From Candidatus Eiseniibacteriota bacterium (GTDB lineage: Bacteria; Joyebacterota; Joyebacteria; Joyebacterales; Joyebacteraceae), in contig JAUVLG010000008.1 in NCBI GenBank assembly GCA_030595835.1, forward strand, positions 1-54,468: 54,468 nucleotides of DNA. Direction: 5' to 3'. Position 1 is the first letter of the stretch; every line of letters begins with the position of its first letter. Under the pieces are notes generated by a model. The model had not been told where the DNA came from and did not search any database. It saw only the letters and a program-made list of their open reading frames with translations. This document shows, one piece after another, positions 34,190 to 41,240 of this stretch. A program made the position numbers and the translations under genes.

Positions 34190-35419
34190 ATGCACAAGAT
34201 GCAGGACGAGCAGATCTACAGCGTCAGTGAGGTGACCGCCCGCATCAAGGCGGTACTCGAGACGTCGTTGCCCGTGTTCTGGGTTGAGGGCGAGATGTCG
34301 AATTTCGTCCACCACACGTCGGGGCACATGTATTTCTCCCTCAAGGACGAGAAGAGCCAACTCCCCTGTGTGATGTTCAAGACGGCCAACCGCGGTCTGA
34401 CTTTTGTCCCGGAGAGCGGGATGAAGGTGGCCGCATGGGGGCGCGTCAAAGTCTACGAGCCGTCCGGCCGCTACCAGCTCTACGTGGAGACGATGAAGCC
34501 GGCCGGCATCGGCGCGCTCGCCGCCGCCTTCGAGGAGCTCAAGCGTCGGCTGGCGGCGGAGGGTCTCTTCGACGCGGAGCACAAGAAGCCGCTTCCCCGG
34601 TTCCCCCGGACGGTCGCAGTCGTGACGTCCGCGACCGGAGCGGCGGTCAGGGATATCATCCGGGTGGTCGGGGAACGTTTTCCCTCGACGCGAGTGGTTG
34701 TTGTGCCCGCGCCCGTGCAGGGCCGCGATGCCGTCTCGGGGATCGTGCGCGCCATCGAACTTATCGACGAGTGGGGCGAGGCCGACGTGGCCATCGTCGG
34801 ACGCGGCGGGGGTTCGCTGGAGGATTTGATGGCGTTCAACGACGAGGCGGTCGCGAGGGCCATATTCGTTGCGCGCATCCCGATCGTGTCTGCCGTTGGG
34901 CACGAGATCGACACGACAATTGCGGACCTGGTGTCCGACAGACGGGCGGCGACCCCTTCGAACGCCGGCGAGCTCGTCGTGCCGGACAGGCGGGACCTCG
35001 CGCGGTCGGTCGGGTCCCTGAGATTCAGGCTGTGCGGTGCGATCGAGAGCGGCCTGGACAGGCTGGTCGACAGAACCCGAACCTGCGCCAGGGCGTACGC
35101 GTTCCGGCTGCCGGGAGAATTGGTCGACAGGCTGACTCAGCGGACCGACGAGCTGACGCGGCGTCTGTTCGCCGCGATTACGGCGCGTCAGAACACGGCC
35201 GCCACCCGCGTCGAGCGTCTGACGTCTGAACTGAGGTTGGCCGATCCCTCACACATCATGGCGCGGGGATTCGCCGCGGTCTCCCTGGTTCCCTCCCTGA
35301 CCCCGGTTCGATCGATAGGCGATGTCTCAGACGGTTCGGAAGTCAGGGTGACGGTCGCCGATGGTTCTTTTGACTGCGAAGTGCAGAGCGTGGCTGTGAA
35401 GCCCGGGAGGACGAGTTGA
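34190..35419 (+). CDS. xseA: Exodeoxyribonuclease VII large subunit
   Basis: Large subunit of the single-strand exonuclease. About 409 residues: OB-fold DNA-binding domain (IYSVSEVTARIKAVLE, GHMYFSLKDEKSQLPCVMF), catalytic domain with VAVVTSATGAAVRDI, the GGGSLEDL motif near residue 210 and SAVGHEIDTTI, then a helical C-terminus ending GFAAVSL. ATG 34190 is preferred over an upstream TTG (34175). The stop overlaps the TTG of xseB. Confidence 0.93.
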   Translation: MHKMQDEQIYSVSEVTARIKAVLETSLPVFWVEGEMSNFVHHTSGHMYFSLKDEKSQLPCVMFKTANRGLTFVPESGMKVAAWGRVKVYEPSGRYQLYVETMKPAGIGALAAAFEELKRRLAAEGLFDAEHKKPLPRFPRTVAVVTSATGAAVRDIIRVVGERFPSTRVVVVPAPVQGRDAVSGIVRAIELIDEWGEADVAIVGRGGGSLEDLMAFNDEAVARAIFVARIPIVSAVGHEIDTTIADLVSDRRAATPSNAGELVVPDRRDLARSVGSLRFRLCGAIESGLDRLVDRTRTCARAYAFRLPGELVDRLTQRTDELTRRLFAAITARQNTAATRVERLTSELRLADPSHIMARGFAAVSLVPSLTPVRSIGDVSDGSEVRVTVADGSFDCEVQSVAVKPGRTS

Positions 35420-35655
35420 GCAAGCGGGCCACTTTCGAAGACGACATGGGGAAGCTGGAAGCGCTGGTAGAGAAGCTGGAACAGAACGAGCTGCCGCTCG
35501 AGGAGTCCATCAAGGCCTTCGAGGAGGGGATGAAGCTGACGGGTTCTCTCGTGAATGTGCTGGAGAAGGCCCAGGAGCGGGTGAGGACGCTGATGAAGAC
35601 GGAGCAGGGTTCGTTTCAGCTGGATGAGTTTGGGGGAGGGGATGAAGACGAGTAG
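35416..35655 (+). CDS. xseB: Exodeoxyribonuclease VII small subunit
   Basis: A 79-residue helical protein with FEDDMGKLEALVEKLEQNELPLEESIKAFEEGM, the family signature. It binds XseA in multiple copies. The TTG start overlaps the xseA stop and follows GGGAGG. The C-terminal end is acidic (GGGDEDE) and overlaps ispA by 14 bases. Confidence 0.93.
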   Translation: MSKRATFEDDMGKLEALVEKLEQNELPLEESIKAFEEGMKLTGSLVNVLEKAQERVRTLMKTEQGSFQLDEFGGGDEDE

Positions 35656-36544
35656 CGGTGAGCGGAGCCTCAAGGCCTACCTGAGTGAGCAGCGCGATGT
35701 GATCGACGCCGCGCTGGAACGATTCCTCCCGGACGCCTCCTCGCCGTCCCGGAAGTTGCACGAGGCGATGCGGCACAGCGTCTTTTCGGGAGGCAAGAGG
35801 CTACGTCCTGTTCTGGCTCTGACGACCTATGAACTCGCGGGCGGTGAGGGCGACGCAGTGCTGGCGCCGGCCTGCGCGACGGAACTCATACACACGTACT
35901 CGCTCATCCACGACGACCTTCCGGCGATGGACGATGACGACACGCGGCGCGGCCGTCCGACCTGTCACAGGGCGTTCGGCGAGGCCACGGCAATACTGGC
36001 GGGGGACGCTCTTCTGACGCTCGCGTTTGAGATCGTTGCTTGCGAGGAGCGGCTCGCGCCCGAGAGGAGACTCTCCGTTGTGGCGGAACTCGCGGCGGCT
36101 AACGGTCTCGCCGGTATGGTGGGCGGCCAGGTCGCGGACATGGAGGGTGAGAGAACAGCAGTTACTCTCGAGGCCGTTGAGTTCATTCACCTGAACAAGA
36201 CGGCGCGACCGCTCCGGGCCGCGGTTCTGGTGGGTGCTCTGGCGGCTGGAGCTCCGCCCGACAGCATCCTTGCGCTGGGCGTATTCGGTGAGAAGATGGG
36301 TCTGGCGTTCCAGATCGCCGACGACCTCCTGGACGTGACCGGAAGCGAGGAGGAGATGGGCAAGGCGGTTGGGAAAGACGAAGGCCGTGGAAAGCTGACG
36401 TACCCGGCCGCGGTGGGCGTTTCCGGCGCCGCGGCCCGGGCGAGGGAGTTGATGGAGAAAGCGCTCGCGGCCCTGGACGTCTTCGGCGACCGGGCCTGGG
36501 CTCTTCGTGAGATAGCGCGCTTCGTGGTGGAGCGACGAAACTGA
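35642..36544 (+). CDS. ispA: Polyprenyl diphosphate synthase (farnesyl/geranylgeranyl type)
   Basis: A trans-isoprenyl diphosphate synthase, 300 residues, in the common xseB-ispA-dxs order. It has GGKRLRP, the first aspartate-rich motif DDLPAMDDDDTRRGRPT, GGQVADME and the second motif FQIADDLLD. The usual KTG helix reads KTARPLRAA, a small deviation near the active site. ATG 35642, inside xseB, is chosen for its GGGGGAGGGG. It is the housekeeping copy by position; a paralogue lies at 11541. Confidence 0.92.
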   Translation: MKTSSGERSLKAYLSEQRDVIDAALERFLPDASSPSRKLHEAMRHSVFSGGKRLRPVLALTTYELAGGEGDAVLAPACATELIHTYSLIHDDLPAMDDDDTRRGRPTCHRAFGEATAILAGDALLTLAFEIVACEERLAPERRLSVVAELAAANGLAGMVGGQVADMEGERTAVTLEAVEFIHLNKTARPLRAAVLVGALAAGAPPDSILALGVFGEKMGLAFQIADDLLDVTGSEEEMGKAVGKDEGRGKLTYPAAVGVSGAAARARELMEKALAALDVFGDRAWALREIARFVVERRN

Positions 36545-36600
36545 CGGTCGCAGCGCGGCTGTGCAGCGCCCCGCTGGATAGGGGCTGACGGGAAAGAGCG

Positions 36601-38502
36601 ATGCCACGGATACTCGACAGCATAGATTCGCCCGCTGACGTCAAGAGGCTCAGCGTCGCTGAACTTGCGACTCTCGCGGGCGAGCTTCGAGACGAGATCA
36701 TTCGGGTTGTTTCGAGAAACGGCGGGCATCTGGCCCCGAGTCTCGGTGTCGTCGAGCTCACTCTGGCTCTGCATTACGTGTTCGACTCACCGGACGACAA
36801 GCTGGTCTGGGACGTCGGGCACCAGAGCTACGCTCACAAGCTCATCACCGGTCGCAGGGAGGCCTTCGATACTCTCAGGGAGTACGGAGGGTTGTCCGGT
36901 TTCCCGCGCCGCGAGGAGAGTGCCCACGACGCATTCAACGTGGGGCATGCCAGCACGTCCATCTCCGCGGCGCTCGGCATGGCTTGCGCACGCGACTTCC
37001 TGGACGACGACAATCACGTCATCGCGATCATCGGTGACGGCTCCTTGACGGCAGGACTGGCGTTCGAAGGACTGAACCAGGTGGGGCATCTCAAACGGAA
37101 CCTGATGGTCGTCGTCAACGACAATCGCATGTCCATCGCGAAGAACGTTGGCGCGCTGTCGCAGTATCTCGCGCGCCTGCGCTCCGCCCCGACCTATCAG
37201 CGTCTCGAATCCGAGGTCTGGGAGATCATGGGCAAGATACCGGCCGTCGGCGGGCGGGCAAGGGAACTGGCGAGCAGGGCGCTGGAGGGCATGCGCGGTC
37301 TGTTGGTCCCCGGCGTGCTGTTCGAGGAGCTGGGGTTCAAGTACTTCGGCCCTCTCGACGGTCACAACACGGAGCTTCTCATCGCGGCTTTCGAGCGTCT
37401 GAAGCACACGGACGGCCCACTGCTCGTTCACGTGATCACCCAGAAGGGCCGGGGATACCAGCCGGCCGAGGATGACGCGTCCCGCTTCCACGGCATCGGT
37501 TCGTTCGAGAAGGAGACGGGGACGCTGACTGGTAAGCCGACGTCTGTCTCGTATACGGCGGTCTTCGGCAGGACGCTCACCGCTCTGGCGGAGGACGACG
37601 AGCGCGTGGTAGCGATCACCGCGGCAATGCCTGCGGGGACCGGTCTGGCGGATTTCGCGGGACGGTTCCCGGATAGGTTCTTCGACGTCGGGATCGCCGA
37701 ACAGCACGCGGTGACCTTCGCCGCCGGGCTCGCCTCGACAGGCATGAAGCCCGTGGTGGCACTCTACTCGAGCTTCCTGCAGCGGGCGTACGACCAGGTC
37801 ATCCACGACGTCTGTCTGCAGCGTCTTCCCGTGAGGTTCATGATAGACAGGGGCGGGATCGTCGGCGACGACGGTCCGACCCATCATGGCATGTTCGACC
37901 TGACGTTCCTTCGCGCCGTTCCCGATCTTGTGATAATGTCTCCCAAGGACGAGAACGAGCTGGCGGCAATGGTGCGCACGGCTCTGGAGTACGACGACGG
38001 TCCGACCGCGGTCAGATACCCCCGCGGAGCGGGTCTGGGTGTCAAGATGGACTACGACCCGCAGTCGCTGCCCATAGGTCGGGGCGAGATCCTGAGGCGG
38101 GGCGGCGACGTCAGCTTCATCGCGATTGGCTCGATGGTCGACGTGGCCGTCAGGGCGGCGGAGGAGCTGGCGGGAGACGGCGTAGATGCGTCGGTCATCA
38201 ACGCGCGGTTCGTCAAACCGCTCGACCGAGAGCTGATCGTGGAGGAGGCGCTGAGGACGAGGCGTGTCATCACGCTCGAGGAGAACGTGGCGTCGGGTGG
38301 GTTTGGAGCGGCGGTGCTCGAACTCCTGCATTCGGAGGGTGCCTCACAGGTGACCGTGCGGATCATGGCCCTTCCCGATGAGTTCGTGACGCACGGGTCC
38401 AGGGCGCAGCTGCTCTCGGACTGCGGTCTCACGCTCGACGACGTTGTGGCGTGCGCGCACGCGCTCGTGACCACGCAGGAGGCTGGACGAAGGAGGGCTT
38501 GA
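36601..38502 (+). CDS. dxs: 1-deoxy-D-xylulose-5-phosphate synthase
   Basis: First step of the MEP isoprenoid pathway: thiamine diphosphate-dependent condensation of pyruvate and glyceraldehyde-3-phosphate. The 633 residues include HLAPSLGVVELT, WDVGHQSYAHK, GDGSLTAG near residue 145 (ThDP-Mg binding), the catalytic Glu367 in VGIAEQH and GPTHHG, with the transketolase C-terminal domain at the end. It directly follows ispA. Confidence 0.95.
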   Translation: MPRILDSIDSPADVKRLSVAELATLAGELRDEIIRVVSRNGGHLAPSLGVVELTLALHYVFDSPDDKLVWDVGHQSYAHKLITGRREAFDTLREYGGLSGFPRREESAHDAFNVGHASTSISAALGMACARDFLDDDNHVIAIIGDGSLTAGLAFEGLNQVGHLKRNLMVVVNDNRMSIAKNVGALSQYLARLRSAPTYQRLESEVWEIMGKIPAVGGRARELASRALEGMRGLLVPGVLFEELGFKYFGPLDGHNTELLIAAFERLKHTDGPLLVHVITQKGRGYQPAEDDASRFHGIGSFEKETGTLTGKPTSVSYTAVFGRTLTALAEDDERVVAITAAMPAGTGLADFAGRFPDRFFDVGIAEQHAVTFAAGLASTGMKPVVALYSSFLQRAYDQVIHDVCLQRLPVRFMIDRGGIVGDDGPTHHGMFDLTFLRAVPDLVIMSPKDENELAAMVRTALEYDDGPTAVRYPRGAGLGVKMDYDPQSLPIGRGEILRRGGDVSFIAIGSMVDVAVRAAEELAGDGVDASVINARFVKPLDRELIVEEALRTRRVITLEENVASGGFGAAVLELLHSEGASQVTVRIMALPDEFVTHGSRAQLLSDCGLTLDDVVACAHALVTTQEAGRRRA

Positions 38503-38506
38503 GGCG

Positions 38507-39373
38507 ATGAAGAACGTTGGCATCGTGGCCAATCCTACCAAGGACGGCGTGAGGGAGGCCATCGACGCTGTGCGGCGCTGGTGCGACGAACACGGGCTGG
38601 ACGTGCTGGCAGACGATGGGCTTCAGGAGCACGCTGGCGGTTCCGTACCGTGCGTCCCTTCGAGTGAACTGGTCGAGAGGGCTGAGCTGGTGTTCGCCTT
38701 CGGCGGGGACGGCACGCTACTGCGCGCGGTGCGCTTGGTCGCGACGGCCGGGCGCGAGACGCCGGTCATTGGCGTCAACCTCGGGAGCTTGGGTTTCCTG
38801 ACCCAGATAGCGGAGGAGGAACTCGAGGACGTCTTGAATCACCTCGACCCCGGGGATCTGCCCTCCAGTAGCCGGATGATGCTCGAGGTGAGCGTCAGAG
38901 GACGGGACGGATTCGTCCTTGCCCTCAACGACGTAGTGATATCCAAGGGCGCCGATTCGCGGATCATGTCCTTCGAGGCCAGGGTCGACGGGGAGGTGGT
39001 GACGCGCTACGCGGCCGACGGTCTCATCCTGGCGACGCCCTCCGGTTCGACCGCGTACTCGGTCTCGGCGGGCGGGCCCGTCGTGACGCCGCGAGTCGAG
39101 GCCATAATCCTGACGCCGATATGCCCGCACTCGCTGAGCATGAGGTCGTGCGTGATTCCTCCTTCTGCCATGGTAGAGGTGGAGATGCTCAGGTGCGATG
39201 ACAAGACCGTGATCTCGACCGACGGAGACAGTGCCTTCGGTCTGCGCGAAGGAGACGTCGCCCTCGTGCGTACCGCCCCGACGCGAGCGGTGCTGGTGGA
39301 CGTTTCGAAGCACTCGTACTACGAAATCCTGAGGAAGAAGATGCACTGGGCCGGGCGCGTGAAGGAACGCTGA
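38507..39373 (+). CDS. nadK: NAD kinase
   Basis: Phosphorylates NAD to NADP. The 288 residues contain the GGDGT motif at 66-70, GVNLGSLGFLT, LNDVVISKG, DGLILATPSGSTAYS and a GGPVV loop. The ATG lies 4 bases after the dxs stop with GGAGGGCTTGAGG upstream, indicating translational coupling. Confidence 0.94.
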   Translation: MKNVGIVANPTKDGVREAIDAVRRWCDEHGLDVLADDGLQEHAGGSVPCVPSSELVERAELVFAFGGDGTLLRAVRLVATAGRETPVIGVNLGSLGFLTQIAEEELEDVLNHLDPGDLPSSSRMMLEVSVRGRDGFVLALNDVVISKGADSRIMSFEARVDGEVVTRYAADGLILATPSGSTAYSVSAGGPVVTPRVEAIILTPICPHSLSMRSCVIPPSAMVEVEMLRCDDKTVISTDGDSAFGLREGDVALVRTAPTRAVLVDVSKHSYYEILRKKMHWAGRVKER

Positions 39374-39376
39374 AGC

Positions 39377-39940
39377 ATGGTTGATACTCCCCGAGTGAAT
39401 CTGCGGGACATCACAGCGCCGCCCAACCTGGTGACGCTCGCCCGCATCGCGCTCGTCCCCGTGGCGCTGGTGTTCCTGGCGGGGGGGCACAGGCTCGCGG
39501 CCGTTGCCGCTCTGCTCGTGATGTTCGTGAGTGATGGACTGGACGGACACCTGGCCCGGAAGCTGGGTCGGGTCACGGAACTGGGGAAGATCCTCGACCC
39601 GGCGGCCGACAAGATAGCCGTGGCGGCCGTCCTGGTGTTCCTGGTTGTGACCGGTGAGTTCCCGCTTTGGGTGTTTGTGCTGGTTGTCGTTCGTGACGTC
39701 GCCATTGTGTTGGGTGGGATGGCGATAATGAGAAGGTCCCGGACCGTGCCGCAGCCGCTGATGGTAGGGAAGGTCGCCGTCGTTGCGCTGGGTCTCGTGG
39801 TGCTCGTGTTCGCGGCGGACATCGGCGTCCTTGAGCCGGCGGCTCTGGTGCTGTGCGTGGTCGCCGTCTTGACGTCCGGCGTCGCATATGGGGTGGTGGC
39901 GCGACGCGCACTCTTGGGTGCGGAGAACTCCGTGGGGTGA
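39377..39940 (+). CDS. pgsA: CDP-alcohol phosphatidyltransferase (PgsA-like)
   Basis: An integral membrane enzyme, 187 residues, with the CDP-alcohol motif DG..DG..AR followed by G...D...D (SDGLDGHLARKLGRVTELGK then ILDPAADK) and PNLVTLARIALVP before it, as in phosphatidylglycerophosphate synthases. It transfers a phosphatidyl group from CDP-diacylglycerol to an alcohol, most likely glycerol-3-phosphate. It begins 3 bases after nadK. Confidence 0.88.
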   Translation: MVDTPRVNLRDITAPPNLVTLARIALVPVALVFLAGGHRLAAVAALLVMFVSDGLDGHLARKLGRVTELGKILDPAADKIAVAAVLVFLVVTGEFPLWVFVLVVVRDVAIVLGGMAIMRRSRTVPQPLMVGKVAVVALGLVVLVFAADIGVLEPAALVLCVVAVLTSGVAYGVVARRALLGAENSVG

Positions 39941-39955
39941 GCGGCGTCAGCTGAC

Positions 39956-39969
39956 GGGAGGGATAGATC
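39956..39969 (+). promoter_or_regulatory. Strong Shine-Dalgarno placed for an AUC start
   Basis: GGGAGGGA at 39956-39963 lies four bases before ATC 39967. The bases before ATC end in an in-frame TAG, so no upstream start is possible. The site has no sensible alternative target nearby; the GTG at 39997 is 33 bases further on, too far. Confidence 0.6.
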
Positions 39970-41073
39970 AAGAAGAGCAGAGTCCATTTCCTCAAGGTGG
40001 GCGCGGGCGGAGCGGACGACATCGCCGCGCGGCTCGATGCGCTCCTGGACGAGAGCTCCCTTTCTGATGTGGTCGCGCCCGGCGAGCTCGTTGCGGTGAA
40101 GATGCACTTCGGCGAGAGCCGGGTCACCGGGCATGTCCGGCCGAGGTTCATGCGCAGAGTGGTCGGGTGGCTGCAGAAGCAAGGTGCCCGACCGTTTCTG
40201 ACCGACACCAACACGCTCTACAGGGGCTCTCGTGCGGACACCGTCTCACACCTGCGCACCGCTGTGGAGCACGGGTTCACGCATCAGGCGCTGGGCGCTC
40301 CGGTGGTCATTGCCGGCGGCCTGCGAGGGACGACCGATACGATGGTTCCCGTGGAGGGCCGCTTGATGACGAGCGCAGGGATAGGGCCGGAATTCGTCCA
40401 GGCGGACGCGCTCCTTTCGGTGGCTCACTTCAAGGGCCACGAGATTACGGGTTTCGGAGGGACGCTCAAGAATCTGGGGATGGGCTGCGCCTCAAGGGCC
40501 GGTAAGCTGGACATGCATTCGACCACCAAACCCTACGTGAAGCCATCGTGTAGCGGCTGCGGCGTCTGTGTGTCGTGGTGTCCGGCGGATGCGATCACGG
40601 TGGGGGAAACGGCCGAGATAGATGACGGGAAGTGCATCGGCTGCGCGGAGTGCATATCGGTGTGCCCCACGAAGGCGGTTGGCATTCGGTGGAACGAATC
40701 AACTGACACCTGCCAGAGGAAGATGGTAGAATACGCCATGGCGGTCGTGGCTACGAAGCCCGGCAGAGCAGGCTACATCAGTTTCATCACGGACGTTCAT
40801 CCGGTCTGTGACTGTTACGGGACGGAGAAGATATCGATTGTCCCTGACATTGGTGTGGTGGTTTCGCTGGATCCTGTGGCAATCGACCAGGCCGCCTACG
40901 ATCTTGTGAATGCGGCGCCGGTTGCGGATGGCGGGCAGCTGTCCGACGGTTACAGCGCTGGCAGCGACAAGTTCAGAGATCTCCACCCGGATGTCGATCC
41001 GACGGTCCAGCTCAGGTACGCGGAAGAGCTGGGTCTCGGAACACGAAACTACGAGTTGGTCGAAATCGCATAG
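39967..41073 (+). CDS. DUF362 / 4Fe-4S ferredoxin-domain protein, probable AUC start
   Basis: About 368 residues. The N-terminal DUF362 domain includes GELVAVKMHFGE, FLTDTNTLY and AHFKGHEITGFGG. Two 4Fe-4S cluster motifs follow (CSGCGVCVSWCP and CIGCAECISVCP), then DCYGTEKISIVPDIGVVVS. The conserved N-terminal strand (KKSRVHFLKV) begins at ATC 39967, directly after an in-frame TAG, with GGGAGGGA four bases upstream. The next standard start, GTG 39997, would remove that strand. DUF362 proteins are putative iron-sulfur redox proteins of unknown reaction. The stop codon ends one base before tRNA-Arg. Confidence 0.8.
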   Translation: MKKSRVHFLKVGAGGADDIAARLDALLDESSLSDVVAPGELVAVKMHFGESRVTGHVRPRFMRRVVGWLQKQGARPFLTDTNTLYRGSRADTVSHLRTAVEHGFTHQALGAPVVIAGGLRGTTDTMVPVEGRLMTSAGIGPEFVQADALLSVAHFKGHEITGFGGTLKNLGMGCASRAGKLDMHSTTKPYVKPSCSGCGVCVSWCPADAITVGETAEIDDGKCIGCAECISVCPTKAVGIRWNESTDTCQRKMVEYAMAVVATKPGRAGYISFITDVHPVCDCYGTEKISIVPDIGVVVSLDPVAIDQAAYDLVNAAPVADGGQLSDGYSAGSDKFRDLHPDVDPTVQLRYAEELGLGTRNYELVEIA

Positions 41074-41074
41074 A

Positions 41075-41151
41075 GCGCCCGTAGCTCAGCTGGATAGAGC
41101 ACTGGATTCCGGTTCCAGGGGTCGGAGGTTCGAATCCTCTCGGGCGTACCA
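41075..41151 (+). tRNA. tRNA-Arg (CCG)
   Basis: A 77-base cloverleaf. The acceptor stem GCGCCCG pairs with CGGGCGT (one G-U), followed by A and an encoded CCA. The anticodon loop TTCCGGT carries CCG, and the T-arm is GGAGGTTCGAATCCTC. It starts one base after the stop codon of the DUF362 gene; no separate promoter is evident in the gene end. Confidence 0.95.
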
Positions 41152-41155
41152 AAAC

Positions 41156-41192
41156 GGCGCGGGCCGGCGGGGTAAGTTCGCTGGCCCGTGCC
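41156..41192 (+). other. Hairpin after tRNA-Arg
   Basis: GGCGCGGGCC (41156-41165) pairs with GGCCCGTGCC (41183-41192), 10 bp with one G-U, over a 17-base loop. No T-run follows. It may end or help process the transcript. Confidence 0.45.
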
Positions 41193-41240
41193 ACTGGTCC
41201 GTCGCGCAGGCGTGTCGGCGCGGGTACGAGGAGGCATACC

